From Corynebacterium phocae (lineage in GTDB: Bacteria; Actinomycetota; Actinomycetes; Mycobacteriales; Mycobacteriaceae): 64,000 nt of DNA. This document shows, one piece after another, positions 1 to 8,670 of the stretch (its first letter is position 1; each line of letters opens with the position of its first letter). The stretch covers positions 1 through 64,000 of the forward strand of contig NZ_VXKJ01000045.1 of assembly GCF_008693075.1 (NCBI RefSeq). Direction: 5' to 3'. The notes below the pieces were generated by a model. The model saw only the letters and a program-made list of their open reading frames with translations. It had not been told where the DNA came from and did no database searches. The translations under genes were made by a program, and so were the position numbers.

Positions 1-90
1 TTCGCAATCTAGAAGTTGTCACTAGCCTGTAACCTTCCGGCTACCTCGCTGGCGACTCGAATAACTTTAGGACATAGCCACTGAAGTTGC

Positions 91-138
91 AAATTCGCCC
101 TCCAGAGCACTTTAAAAGCGCTGCTAGAGGGCGGATTT
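91..138 (-). terminator. Hairpin terminator after the siderophore ABC operon
   Basis: A 12-base arm at 91-102 pairs with 127-138 with a single mismatch, and the stem can extend inward (cagagc/gcgctg). It lies about 45 bases beyond the stop of the minus-strand ATPase gene, so it probably ends that operon. Flanking A/T runs on both sides mean it may work in both directions. The rest of 1-184 shows no gene. The motif gctggcgactc at 34-59 resembles sequence beside the initiator tRNA near 23706. Confidence 0.65.
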
Positions 139-184
139 AGACTAGTTTCACAATCAGCAAAAGGCGGTGCGGTACGTCCGCCCG

Positions 185-940
185 CTAGTGATAACAGGCC
201 ATCAAGCCCCTAGGGCCTTCAATGACTTCGATCGGGGTGTTGAAGATGGGGCTCAATACCTCGTCCCTCATAATTTCTTCGACGGGGCCTTGCTCCATGA
301 TCTTGCCGTCCTTGCACGCCACTACGTAGTCCGCGTAACGGGCAGCGAAGTTGATGTCGTGCAAGACGATGATAATGGTGCGGCCAAATTCTTTAGCGGC
401 GCGTTGCAGGTGGCGCATCATGACCACCGAGTGTGCAATATCTAGGTTGTTAAGCGGTTCATCCAAAAGCACGTAGTCCGTCTCTTGCGCTAAAACCATG
501 GCAACATAGGCGCGTTGACGCTGCCCGCCGGAGAGCTGATCCAGGTAACGGTGCTGTAGTTCCTCCAGATGGAGGAAGTCGATGTAGCGGGAAATGATCT
601 CTTCATCCCCCTTAGTCAACCGGCCTTGGGTATGGGGGAACCGGCCAAAGCCCACCAGTTGGCGCACAGTCAGCTTGGTAACAAAGTGGTTTTCCTGGCG
701 CAGGATGGACAGGATTTTTGCCAGGTCCTTGCTCTTGGTGTCATGGACATTAAGACCAGCAACCCTAATGGTTCCGGAATCCATGCCCAGCAGCCGGCCA
801 ATCATAGTCATCATGGTGGACTTGCCGGCACCGTTGGGCCCAATCAACGCGGTGATTCCCCCCTCCGGGATGGTGGTGGTAATCGGGCCAATAGTGGTGT
901 CCCCGGAGTAACACTTAGTGACATTATCTAGTTCAATCAC
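185..940 (-). CDS. Iron-siderophore ABC transporter, ATP-binding protein (FepC/FecE type)
   Basis: Cytoplasmic ATPase that powers ferric-siderophore import. At 251 aa it has the usual length. Walker A GPNGAGKST lies near residues 34-42, the signature LSGGQRQR near 136-143, Walker B VLLDEP near 157-162 and a switch histidine in IIIVLHDINFA, the pattern typical of the FecCD-partner ATPases. The GTG start at 940 overlaps the permease stop by 4 bases (GTGA), so translation is coupled. Last gene of a four-gene minus-strand unit led by a binding lipoprotein with an iron box. The substrate cannot be read from sequence; iron is inferred from the permease type and the DtxR-like site. Confidence 0.93.
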   Translation of the reverse strand: MIELDNVTKCYSGDTTIGPITTTIPEGGITALIGPNGAGKSTMMTMIGRLLGMDSGTIRVAGLNVHDTKSKDLAKILSILRQENHFVTKLTVRQLVGFGRFPHTQGRLTKGDEEIISRYIDFLHLEELQHRYLDQLSGGQRQRAYVAMVLAQETDYVLLDEPLNNLDIAHSVVMMRHLQRAAKEFGRTIIIVLHDINFAARYADYVVACKDGKIMEQGPVEEIMRDEVLSPIFNTPIEVIEGPRGLMACYH

Positions 941-1908
941 AGTCTTCCCTTTCGCAAGATGACTAGGAGGAATACGCTGCCACCCACCAGCTCAATGATG
1001 ATTGACACCACGCCTTGGGCGTCAAAGACGTGCCGGAGGATGAAGTAAGCGCTGGTGAGCACCAGGAACCCAATTCCTGTGGCCATGGGGAAAATCAGGC
1101 GGTGGTCATAGGAATCCGTGGCCATGTACGCCAGCGTGGCAACCAGGAAGCCTAAGAAGGTCATGGGCCCTACCAGCGCGGTGGAGGTGGCCATCAAAAT
1201 GGAGACCAGGATGAGGGTGTAGATGGCATTGAACTTGTGGTTAACGCCCAGGTTGCGGGAGACATCCGGGCCCAGAGCAATGACGTTCATGCGGCGGGCG
1301 TTGATAAACAGCAACGCCGTTGCCACCACCACTATCGGAATAGCCACCGGGTAGAAGTCCGTCTCCGCGTTGTTGACGGAGCCAAAAAGCCGGGCCGTGA
1401 GCACATCAAACTCACTGGGGGTAAGCAGGCGCTGCATGAAGGCGGTCAATGAGCCCAGGCCGCCGCCAATGACCACACCCACCAAAAGCATGGCGTGCAT
1501 GTTGTGGCTGTTATCCGTAAGCAGCCAGGTATACAGCAGCAACGACAGCCCCACCATCAGTGCCATCTGCAGCAGAAAGTTTCCCAAAGTACGCGAAGCC
1601 GTTAGCCCGGCCGCACCCAGGAAGAAAATGGTCGCGGTGTGGATGACCCGGTACAAAGATTCAAAGCCCATGATGGAAGGAGTCAAAATTCGGTTATTGG
1701 TCACGGTCTGGAATGCCACAGTAGCCATGGCCTGGGCGACGGCTACTACGGCCATGGCCACCACGGCATCGGCACGCCTTTGGGCAATCAACCAGAACTT
1801 CTCCGTACCAAAGGGCATGGGATTGGCATAAGCCAGCAAACCAAAGGCCGCCAGTGCAGCCAGCGCCCACACCGCAGTGAGCGTCATCCAATATTTCCTA
1901 CTTGCCAC
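937..1908 (-). CDS. Iron-siderophore ABC transporter permease 2 (FecCD family)
   Basis: Integral membrane permease of 323 aa with about nine hydrophobic segments, typical of the BtuC/FecCD fold. The conserved stretches ALGPDVSRNLGVNH and VGPMTFLGFLVATLAY correspond to the cytoplasmic coupling helix and the following segment of the family. GTG start at 1908. It overlaps the upstream permease by 11 bases and the downstream ATPase by 4, so the three are co-translated. It probably forms a heterodimer with the permease encoded just upstream. Substrate specificity is inferred only from family and context. Confidence 0.92.
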   Translation of the reverse strand: MASRKYWMTLTAVWALAALAAFGLLAYANPMPFGTEKFWLIAQRRADAVVAMAVVAVAQAMATVAFQTVTNNRILTPSIMGFESLYRVIHTATIFFLGAAGLTASRTLGNFLLQMALMVGLSLLLYTWLLTDNSHNMHAMLLVGVVIGGGLGSLTAFMQRLLTPSEFDVLTARLFGSVNNAETDFYPVAIPIVVVATALLFINARRMNVIALGPDVSRNLGVNHKFNAIYTLILVSILMATSTALVGPMTFLGFLVATLAYMATDSYDHRLIFPMATGIGFLVLTSAYFILRHVFDAQGVVSIIIELVGGSVFLLVILRKGRL

Positions 1909-2866
1909 GAGTAGACCTCACGATCATGATGATAAACACCACCGCGCCTACTAGGCCTAAGATAACGGCCACGGGCATCTCAAACGGCGCGATGATAGTG
2001 CGGCCCACCAAGTCACAGAGCGTGACGATGCCAATACCCAAGATGCACACCCACGGCAGGTTGGAACGCAAATCATCACCGCGAATAAGCGACACCGCAT
2101 TAGGAACAATCAGACCGATAAACGGCAAGGCCCCCACCACCACCGTCACCACGCCCGTGGCCACAGCAATTAGTCCCGTACCAATGAGAAGCAGGCGGTT
2201 GTAGTCAATCCCCACATTGGTAGCCACGTCCTGGCCCAAGCCCACCACCGTGAGCTTATCGGCAAAGTAAAACACCGCCGCGAGCACAAAAGGAATGAGC
2301 CATAAAACCTCGTACTGCCCGGCGTAGACAGAGGTGAAAGACCCCATAAACCAGATTCCCAGCTGCTGGAGCATCTGCATGGTCAGCGCGAAGAAGCTGG
2401 AGATTGCGGAGACCACAGCCCCCAGCATGATGCCGATGATGGGCACAATCAGGCTGGAGCGCAGTTGCACCTTGCGCAAAAACAGGAAGAAAATCATGGT
2501 GCCAAGAAAGGCGAATACAACCGCGCCCACCATGCGGGTCAAGATATTGGCCGTGGGAAACACCGCGATTGTGGCCAGCAGGCCCAGCCCCGCCCACTCC
2601 GTGGTTCCGGTGGTGGTGGGCTCCACGAACTTGTTCTGGGTCAACAGCTGCATAACCAGCCCGCCCATGGCCATGGCCGCGCCGGATAACACCAACGCGA
2701 TGGTACGCGGAACGCGCGTAGTCATAAACATCTCCCGGCCGTCCGTCTGGCCCAGGATGTCATATTCGCCCGTGGCCAGGGAGGCTGCCAACAGGCCCAC
2801 CACCACGGCGATACCCACCAAAAGTTTCCAGTCCCACAAGCCCTGCCGGGTGGAGGTTTCACTCAT
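1898..2866 (-). CDS. Iron-siderophore ABC transporter permease 1 (FecCD family)
   Basis: Permease of 322 aa with the FecCD pattern: an N-terminal membrane segment, RVPRTIALVLSGAAMAMGGLVMQ (the R-P-R near the start of the core), and GALPFIGLIVPNAVSLIRG near residues 245-263, matching the family's GxIxFVGLIxPHxxR motif although the usual His is replaced by Asn. ATG start at 2866, preceded by a weak TAGGGA ribosome site. It follows the binding-protein gene after a 189-base gap holding an inverted repeat, so its level may be set below that of the binding protein. Confidence 0.92.
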   Translation of the reverse strand: MSETSTRQGLWDWKLLVGIAVVVGLLAASLATGEYDILGQTDGREMFMTTRVPRTIALVLSGAAMAMGGLVMQLLTQNKFVEPTTTGTTEWAGLGLLATIAVFPTANILTRMVGAVVFAFLGTMIFFLFLRKVQLRSSLIVPIIGIMLGAVVSAISSFFALTMQMLQQLGIWFMGSFTSVYAGQYEVLWLIPFVLAAVFYFADKLTVVGLGQDVATNVGIDYNRLLLIGTGLIAVATGVVTVVVGALPFIGLIVPNAVSLIRGDDLRSNLPWVCILGIGIVTLCDLVGRTIIAPFEMPVAVILGLVGAVVFIIMIVRSTRGK

Positions 2867-2920
2867 CTATTCCCTACTCATTCCTAGTAACTACCCCTTA
2901 TAACTACCCCGCGTACGTTT

Positions 2921-2963
2921 AACCGGAAACAGCCCCCTCATCTGACAAGGGCGGTTTCCGGTT
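2921..2963 (-). terminator. Intercistronic inverted repeat, possible attenuator
   Basis: A 10-base arm at 2921-2930 (aaccggaaac) pairs perfectly with 2954-2963, and an inner GCCC/GGGC extends the stem. It lies between the siderophore-binding lipoprotein and the first permease. On the minus strand it is followed by TTAAAC rather than a long U-run, so partial termination or mRNA stabilisation is likelier than full termination. Such hairpins after binding-protein genes commonly make that protein more abundant than the permeases. Confidence 0.5.
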
Positions 2964-3055
2964 GATACGTCTTTAATGCGTTTTATTGCACTGCAACGCG
3001 GGTTTAGGAGCCTTCGCGTGCGAAAGACTTCAGGCGCGCTGGAGCAACACCACTT

Positions 3056-4117
3056 TTACTTCTTGGCGGCCTCGAACGCGTCAGCAATGGCGTTGAGGGT
3101 CTCGGTGTAGGTGATGATGTTTTCGTTGATGTAGGTGTCAGTAGGGGCAACCACTACCTGGCCTTTCTGCACGGCGGTGACGTTTTGCAGCGCCGCGTTT
3201 TCAACAACAAGTGCCTCACCGTGGGCTACGCCGTCCTTAGGTCCAATAGCGCCGTCGCGGTCCATGATGAAGATCCAGTCCGGGTTGGACTCAGCGATGG
3301 CCTCCACAGAGATGTCATCACCGGTGTGGTTGGAGGACGCGTCTTCAACCTTGAGGGACGGGGTAAGCCCCAGCCACTCGAAGAAGGGGCCAAAGTAGCG
3401 GCCCTTCCCCGGTGCGATGTAGCCAATCTCCCCGCCGGAGGTGTTAGCACCCATGACGGTCATCGAAGGGTCATAAGCATCCTTAGCGCGCTTCATTGCG
3501 GCCTTGAAGTCCTCAACCAGCTTGTCTGCCTCATCCTCGTGACCAAAGATAGTGCCCAAAGCCTGGGTTTGGCGGATGAGTTCCTCATCGAAAGGCTTGT
3601 CATCGCGTGGCTCGAAGTCCAACACTGGGACCTCGCCTACTAGCTTTGCCATGTCCTCCTGGTGCTGGGAGAAACGCTGGCCGTTGATAACAATGTCCGG
3701 GTCCGCAACAACCAGGTTCTCCAGGTTGGGCTCGCGGTGGAAGCCCAGGTCTGCCTCAACGGTGTCTTCGTTGATCTTGTCCTTTAGGGTGTCAGGCACC
3801 AGGCGCAGCGGTGCGGCCACGATAGGCACGCCCCAGCTCTCCAGGATTTCAAAGGAGCGGTTGTCGGTGACGGCCACGCGCTCGAATGGACCCTCGAGCT
3901 CGTGCTCGCCGTAGTTGTCCTCGATCTTGATGGAACCGCCGCGCGCCTCCGCTACCTCGGAGTCAGCGTCCTTGGCAACCGAAGCAACGGCGGAGGTAGC
4001 GTCTGCGGCACCCTCGGCAACGTCGTCGGCTACATCATCGGCAGCAGAGCACGACGCCAGAACCAAAGACGCCGCCGTGACGGAAGCGATCATTGCGTGA
4101 CGGAAATTCAAAGCCAT
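3056..4117 (-). CDS. Iron-siderophore binding lipoprotein
   Basis: Extracytoplasmic substrate-binding protein for the adjacent ABC importer. Start taken at ATG 4117, which has AGGAG seven bases upstream and gives a clean lipoprotein signal (MALNFRHAMIASVTAASLVLASC) with lipobox LASC; a longer frame to 4153 has no ribosome site. An Ala/Asp-rich linker follows the Cys, then a TroA/FepB-like domain (VAVTDNRSFEILESWGVP, EPNLENLVVADPDIVING, ESNPDWIFIMDRD). 353 aa. Transcription probably responds to iron through the DtxR-like box at 4152-4170. The ligand type is not identifiable. Confidence 0.93.
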   Translation of the reverse strand: MALNFRHAMIASVTAASLVLASCSAADDVADDVAEGAADATSAVASVAKDADSEVAEARGGSIKIEDNYGEHELEGPFERVAVTDNRSFEILESWGVPIVAAPLRLVPDTLKDKINEDTVEADLGFHREPNLENLVVADPDIVINGQRFSQHQEDMAKLVGEVPVLDFEPRDDKPFDEELIRQTQALGTIFGHEDEADKLVEDFKAAMKRAKDAYDPSMTVMGANTSGGEIGYIAPGKGRYFGPFFEWLGLTPSLKVEDASSNHTGDDISVEAIAESNPDWIFIMDRDGAIGPKDGVAHGEALVVENAALQNVTAVQKGQVVVAPTDTYINENIITYTETLNAIADAFEAAKK

Positions 4118-4143
4118 GTAGAAACTCCTATAATCATACGAAA

Positions 4144-4149
4144 GTATTA
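4144..4149 (-). promoter_or_regulatory. Candidate -10 box of the siderophore operon
   Basis: On the minus strand the bases read TAATAC, close to the sigma-A -10 consensus TATAAT. It sits just downstream of the iron box and about 26 bases before the ATG of the binding lipoprotein. Position and AT-richness support it; no start-site data are available. Confidence 0.45.
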
Positions 4150-4151
4150 CC

Positions 4152-4170
4152 ATAGCCTAGCCTAACTAAG
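4152..4170 (-). promoter_or_regulatory. DtxR-type iron box
   Basis: The 19-mer matches the corynebacterial DtxR operator (TTAGGTTAGCCTAACCTAA) at 13 of 19 positions, including the whole central TAGCCTAAC at 4158-4166. It overlaps the promoter region of the siderophore-binding lipoprotein gene, directly upstream of a TAATAC -10 candidate. This predicts repression of the uptake operon when iron is plentiful. The match is partial, so binding is inferred. Confidence 0.7.
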
Positions 4171-4260
4171 GAATGTCCGATGTTCAAGGGGAATTTCAAA
4201 GTTTAACCTTCACCCCTGTTTCCACGATCGCTTGAAATCGAGGACCAGCCGGGATACAAC

Positions 4261-4292
4261 AAAATCCCTGGTAAATACTTACCAGGGATTTT
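4261..4292 (-). terminator. tmRNA terminator
   Basis: A perfect 14-base inverted repeat (4261-4274 with 4279-4292) around a 4-base loop. On the minus strand it starts five bases after the tmRNA CCA end and finishes in GATTTTGTTG, a standard intrinsic terminator. Confidence 0.9.
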
Positions 4293-4297
4293 GCATT

Positions 4298-4676
4298 TGG
4301 TGGAGCTGCCGGGAATTGAACCCGGGTCCTTCGCCACCTTGCCAGGGCTTCTCCGTGCGCAGTCTGCACACGATCTCTGCTTGGCCCTCCGGCTCGGGCA
4401 AACACGCTCCGGATGATGGGCCCAGCCGCTTTGAAAGTCCCCTTGCAGCCAAACGGCAAGCTGCAAGAGCAAGTTCCTTAGTCGATGCCAGGAACCGGGT
4501 CAGGAACTAAACCCGGGCTGACAGACTCGCGTCGCTGTAATTAGGCAGCGAGGGCGAAGTCACGCTGAGAGTTTTTCTCTGCGTTTATTGGTTGCTACGA
4601 CGCTTACGGTGGTCTCTAGCCTGCACCGGCACGCTTCCCCTGGCGTAGTGTACGAAGTCGAAACCATGTCAACCCC
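4298..4676 (-). ncRNA. ssrA: Transfer-messenger RNA (tmRNA)
   Basis: Rescues stalled ribosomes together with SmpB, which is encoded just upstream. On the minus strand the 5' end reads GGGGTTGACATGGTTTCGAC, the conserved tmRNA start, and the 3' end is a T-arm plus acceptor strand ending AGCTCCACCA that pairs with GGGGTT. The tag frame at 4541-4582 begins with the resume codon GCA and reads AEKNSQRDFALAA then TAA, ending in the ALAA degron typical of the family. The 379-nt length is normal. It is followed by a strong hairpin terminator. Confidence 0.97.
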
Positions 4677-4789
4677 ATGTCACTTGTAGGGCGGGTATGT
4701 GCTTTCCCTACAGTTCGTACAACACTAGTACACGGCGCTGTATTCCCGCAAGGGGCAAGTTGTATTCCAGCAAGGGGCAGAAGAGGTTT

Positions 4790-5293
4790 TTAGGCGTTAA
4801 TACCCTTGACGCGGCGGCCCAGCTCGCGGGTAATTTCCCGGTTCTGGTCGCGGCGCTTGATGTCCTCGCGCTTGTCATAGTCTTGCTTGCCCTGGGCCAG
4901 ACCCAGCTCGCACTTGGCGCGGCCGTCTTTGAGGTAGATGCGCAAGGGAATGAGCGTCTTGTTGCCGTCGCGGACTTGGCCTAAAAGCTTGTCAATTTCG
5001 CGGCGGTGCAGCAGCAGTTTGCGGGTGCGCTTGGGCGAGTGGTTGGTCCAGCTGCCGTGGGAATATTCCGGAATGTGGAGGTTGCGCAGGTACACCTCGT
5101 TGTTATCAATGGTGGCAAAGGCGTCTACCAAAGAGACTTTGCCTTCGCGCATGGATTTGATTTCGGTACCCACCAAAACCATGCCACACTCCAGAGTCTC
5201 CAGGATTTTGAAGTCGTGGCGGGCACGCCGGTTGGTAGCCAGGGTGGAGTTGTTGTCCACGGCACCTTTTTTCTTCTTTGCCTTCTTCGCCAT
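4790..5293 (-). CDS. smpB: SsrA-binding protein SmpB
   Basis: Binds the tRNA-like domain of tmRNA and delivers it to stalled ribosomes. At 167 aa it is full length. A Lys-rich N-terminus (MAKKAKKKKG) precedes the core LATNRRARHDFKILETLECG, then VGTEIKSMREGKVSL and RKLLLHRREIDKL, all SmpB hallmarks; the C-terminal tail is basic (DYDKREDIKRRDQNREI). Its partner RNA gene lies 113 bases downstream on the same strand, and ftsX ends 48 bases upstream. The ftsE-ftsX-smpB-ssrA order is conserved in Corynebacterium. Confidence 0.97.
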   Translation of the reverse strand: MAKKAKKKKGAVDNNSTLATNRRARHDFKILETLECGMVLVGTEIKSMREGKVSLVDAFATIDNNEVYLRNLHIPEYSHGSWTNHSPKRTRKLLLHRREIDKLLGQVRDGNKTLIPLRIYLKDGRAKCELGLAQGKQDYDKREDIKRRDQNREITRELGRRVKGINA

Positions 5294-5341
5294 AATCGCA
5301 CTAGTCTACTGCCCCCGCCGGGCGCAGGCCAAAGCGGGTGG

Positions 5342-6244
5342 CTACTTACGCACGTAGCCCCGCAGAGTCACTAGCGCCACTACCCCGGCGAAGGCGGAGG
5401 CCACCAGGCCAATGATTGGCAGTGATGTCCAGATATATTCGGCTCGGGCCGGTGCCAGCAGCTGGGAGGCGTAGAGCTCCGCCAGCGCCGGGTCCACTAC
5501 CGTCTCTTTGCCCACAAACACGCCGATACCCGCGGCCACCACGCCGGCACATACCGCCAGCACCGCTTCCACCACAAAGGGGGCGCTGGTAAACCACCGG
5601 GTGGCACCCACCATGCGCATGATGGACATCTCCGTGGAGCGGTTATAGGCAGCAATCTGCACCATGTTCGCGATGAGGAATACTGCGGCCAGCGCCTGGA
5701 TGAGCGCCAAAATAAACGTGGCGTTGCGGATGGAGTCCAGGTTGGACGTCGCCGCGCGCACCTCATCGCCCTGGTCAACGATGGTGTCCACCGCCGGGTC
5801 ATCGGCAATCTTGTCGATAGCGCGCGAGTCCGTGGGGTCAACTAGCCGGACGTGCAGCGCCGCCGGGATGGCATCGGCAGAGGTTTCTTCCACCAGAAGT
5901 GGATCACTTTCTTTAAATACCTCCACAAAGCGCTCATAGGACTGCTGCTGGTTGCGGAAATTAACCTCTTCCACGCCGGGGTCTTTTTCCAACTTCTCGC
6001 GCAACTGCGCGCAAGGGCCGTTGATACAGGAGGTGTCCGTTGCGGAAATCTCTTCGCTGAGCTGCACCATGACCTCCACCTTTTCCAGGTAGATGTCCTT
6101 AGTCTCAGCGGTCATTTGGGTAACTAGTACGCCGGTGACCAACAACCCGACTGAAATCGCAGTGGTAATCACCAGCGCAATGGTCATAGTGAGGTTGCGC
6201 CCCAACCCGCGCAGGGCTTCCCTGAGGATATATCCGAGTCTCAT
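5342..6244 (-). CDS. ftsX: Cell division protein FtsX
   Basis: Membrane partner of FtsE; FtsEX controls peptidoglycan hydrolases at the septum. Start taken at ATG 6244 (MRLGYILREALRGLGRN): GGGGAGG lies ten bases upstream and the ftsE stop ends one base before it, whereas the open frame continues without a ribosome site to 6280. The 300-aa protein has one N-terminal membrane segment, an extracytoplasmic domain (about residues 50-165, with two Cys in SCINGPC that could form a disulfide) and three C-terminal membrane segments including YNRSTEMSIMRMVGATRWF, the conserved FtsX signature. Confidence 0.96.
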   Translation of the reverse strand: MRLGYILREALRGLGRNLTMTIALVITTAISVGLLVTGVLVTQMTAETKDIYLEKVEVMVQLSEEISATDTSCINGPCAQLREKLEKDPGVEEVNFRNQQQSYERFVEVFKESDPLLVEETSADAIPAALHVRLVDPTDSRAIDKIADDPAVDTIVDQGDEVRAATSNLDSIRNATFILALIQALAAVFLIANMVQIAAYNRSTEMSIMRMVGATRWFTSAPFVVEAVLAVCAGVVAAGIGVFVGKETVVDPALAELYASQLLAPARAEYIWTSLPIIGLVASAFAGVVALVTLRGYVRK

Positions 6245-6245
6245 G

Positions 6246-6935
6246 TTAGATGGCCTCCCCGTAGGTCCCGTGCGGTTCATCGCGCACTAGCTTGCCGTTG
6301 TTTAGCTCTAGCACCCGCTGGCGCATTTCGTCGACGGTGCGGGCGTTGTGTGTAGACATAATAACGGTGCTGCCGCGCCGGTTGATTTGAGTCAGCAACG
6401 TCATGATCTCGCGGGAGTTTTGGGGATCAAGGTTGCCAGTGGGTTCATCGGCCAGCACTAGTTTGGGGCGGTTGACGAAGGCGCGCGCGACGGCTACGCG
6501 CTGCTGCTCACCACCGGAGAGCTCCGCCGGCAGGCGGTGAGCCTTGGATTCCAGCCCCACCATGTCCAGGACCTCGGGTACCGCCTGGTTGATGAATTTC
6601 TTCTTCTTGCCAATGACTTCGAGCGCAAAGGCCACGTTGTCGTAGACGTTGAGTTTGGGCAGTAGCCGGAAGTCCTGGAATACGTAACCCACGGACTGGC
6701 GCAGCCGGTTAATCTGCCGGCCTTTGAGGGCGTTGACGTGGAAATCATCGAAGTGAATATTCCCGCTGGTCAGGTTGGTTTCACGTACCAGTAGCTGCAG
6801 GAACGTGGACTTACCAGAGCCGGAGGGGCCAATGAGGAAGACAAATTCCCCGTCCCCAATTGTAAAAGAGACATCTCCTAAAGCTGCGCGCCCGGAGCCC
6901 TTATACGTCTTAGTTACATTCTCAAATGTGATCAC
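6246..6935 (-). CDS. ftsE: Cell division ATP-binding protein FtsE
   Basis: ABC-type ATPase that works with FtsX. GTG 6935 is chosen as start because it gives [13 protein letters not shown], the usual beginning of actinobacterial FtsE, and a 229-aa product of family length; upstream codons to 7028 carry no ribosome site. Walker [10 protein letters not shown], signature [14 protein letters not shown] and Walker [14 protein letters not shown] are all intact. The ribosome site of the GTG is weak. It is separated from ftsX by a single base, so the pair is translationally coupled. Confidence 0.95.
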   Translation of the reverse strand: MITFENVTKTYKGSGRAALGDVSFTIGDGEFVFLIGPSGSGKSTFLQLLVRETNLTSGNIHFDDFHVNALKGRQINRLRQSVGYVFQDFRLLPKLNVYDNVAFALEVIGKKKKFINQAVPEVLDMVGLESKAHRLPAELSGGEQQRVAVARAFVNRPKLVLADEPTGNLDPQNSREIMTLLTQINRRGSTVIMSTHNARTVDEMRQRVLELNNGKLVRDEPHGTYGEAI

Positions 6936-7034
6936 ATGCGTAACTCTAGCAAACTGTTGCAACACTAGCCTATGGGATGAAGTGCCTGTAGGGTGCTTGA
7001 AGACAATCTTTATCCCGATAGAAAGCACCGGTTT

Positions 7035-8645
7035 ATGTCAACGACCACCGAACAGAAAAAGAAAGCGCCCAGTTCCACGGGTGGGTTCTTAGGCACAATC
7101 GAAAAAATTGGCAACAAACTGCCCAATCCCTTTTGGTTGTTCGTCATTTTGGCCATAGCCGTAGCCATCTCCTCCTGGCTAGGCTCTCTGGCTGGGCTGC
7201 ACGCCACCAACCCCAAAGACGGCCAGGAAGTCTTCGTAGAAAACCTCCTCACCCCAGAGGGCCTTTCCCGCATGGTGACAGAGGCTGTCAGCAACTTCAC
7301 CTCCTTCCCGCCGCTAGGCGTCATTCTGGCCGTCATGCTGGGCGTGGCCGTGGCGGAGCAGTCCGGGCTGCTATCCGCGCTGGTGCGCGCCATGGTGGCC
7401 AAGGTCTCTCCGAAGTGGCTGACCTTTGTTGTCGCACTCGCGGGTGTGACGGGCTCTGTGGCTTCTGACGCCATCTACGTCATCCTCATCCCCTTGGGTG
7501 CCATGGCTTTCCATGCGGTCAAGCGCTCCCCCATCGTGGGCGCCATGGTGGCCTTCGCGGCCAGCTCCGCGGGTTTCAACGCCTCACTGATCTTGAACAT
7601 CACTGACCTCCTGCTGGCCGGAATCTCCACCTCCGCCGCGCAGCTCGTCGATGAAGACTACGTGGTCAATCCCCTGGCCAACATTTTCTTTGTCATTCCC
7701 TCGGCCGTCGTGCTGGCGCTTATTATCACCGCCGTCACCGAACTCTTTGTTACCAAGAAGGCCCGGGAACTGATTAACCACGATGAACTAGATACCTCCG
7801 AACTAACCTTCCACGATGAAATTCACAGCGATTTTCCCGAAGACTACGAGTTCTCCGGCAAGGAAGACCCCCTAGCGCTTAGCCCCCGCGAAACCAGGGG
7901 GCTGGCCTACGCCGGCATAGGCATGTTGGTGTTCCTGGCCGCCTTCTTCGCGTTGATTTTCATCCCCGGCTCCCCCTTCGCCGGTCCGGAGGGTGAGTTT
8001 ATGAACTCCCCGCTTATCCGCGCCATCGCCGTGCCCATCGCGCTGTGCTTTTTCCTGGTGGGCGCTATCTACGGCTACACCGTGGGCACAATCACCGAGT
8101 CTTCCGACTTCCCCGACTTCATGGCCACGGGACTGAAATCCCTGCTGCCCATGATCGTGTTGTTCTTCATGGTCGCGCAGTTCCTAGCCTGGTTTAGCTG
8201 GTCTAACCTGGGCATCTGGACGGCAATTAAAGGCTCTGAGCTCCTTCAGGCCTGGGACTTGCCGCCGCTGCTGATGTTCCTAGGCTTCGTGCTCATGGTG
8301 GCCACCTTGAACCTATTCATCACCTCCGGCTCCGCTCAGTGGGCGCTCATGGCCCCCGTGGTGGTGCCCATGATGATGTACGTCAACGTCTCACCCGAGG
8401 TGGCCCAGATGCTCTTCCGTGTGGGTGACTCCCCCACCAACATCATTACGCCCATGTCCCCATACTTCGCCCTGGCCCTGACTTTCCTCCAGCGCTACTA
8501 CAAGAAGGCGGGCGTGGGCACGCTGATGTCCCTGGCACTGCCGTACTCCATGGCCATGCTCGTGGGCTGGTTTGCCTTCTTTGTCATCTGGTACCTCATC
8601 GGTATCCCGCTGGGCCCCGGCGCGCCCATGACCTACGCCGGCTAG
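7035..8645 (+). CDS. AbgT-family transporter
   Basis: Multi-spanning membrane protein of 536 aa, similar in layout to AbgT/MtrF (p-aminobenzoyl-glutamate importer or antimetabolite exporter). Visible family features: [21 protein letters not shown] at the N-terminus, [21 protein letters not shown], the hairpin [22 protein letters not shown], and near the C-terminus [18 protein letters not shown] and [17 protein letters not shown], the two signature stretches lining the substrate site. Start at ATG 7035 ([10 protein letters not shown]). It stands alone, divergent from ftsE, with prfB convergent downstream. Substrate and transport direction are unknown. Confidence 0.9.
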   Translation: MSTTTEQKKKAPSSTGGFLGTIEKIGNKLPNPFWLFVILAIAVAISSWLGSLAGLHATNPKDGQEVFVENLLTPEGLSRMVTEAVSNFTSFPPLGVILAVMLGVAVAEQSGLLSALVRAMVAKVSPKWLTFVVALAGVTGSVASDAIYVILIPLGAMAFHAVKRSPIVGAMVAFAASSAGFNASLILNITDLLLAGISTSAAQLVDEDYVVNPLANIFFVIPSAVVLALIITAVTELFVTKKARELINHDELDTSELTFHDEIHSDFPEDYEFSGKEDPLALSPRETRGLAYAGIGMLVFLAAFFALIFIPGSPFAGPEGEFMNSPLIRAIAVPIALCFFLVGAIYGYTVGTITESSDFPDFMATGLKSLLPMIVLFFMVAQFLAWFSWSNLGIWTAIKGSELLQAWDLPPLLMFLGFVLMVATLNLFITSGSAQWALMAPVVVPMMMYVNVSPEVAQMLFRVGDSPTNIITPMSPYFALALTFLQRYYKKAGVGTLMSLALPYSMAMLVGWFAFFVIWYLIGIPLGPGAPMTYAG

Positions 8646-8670
8646 TAGCTAGAGTTCCAGTAGCTGGAGT

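Noticed and set aside
4677-4789. Repeated motif caaggggca between ssrA and smpB as a possible regulatory repeat
   Set aside because: Only two short imperfect copies in a 113-base spacer; too little to support a function.
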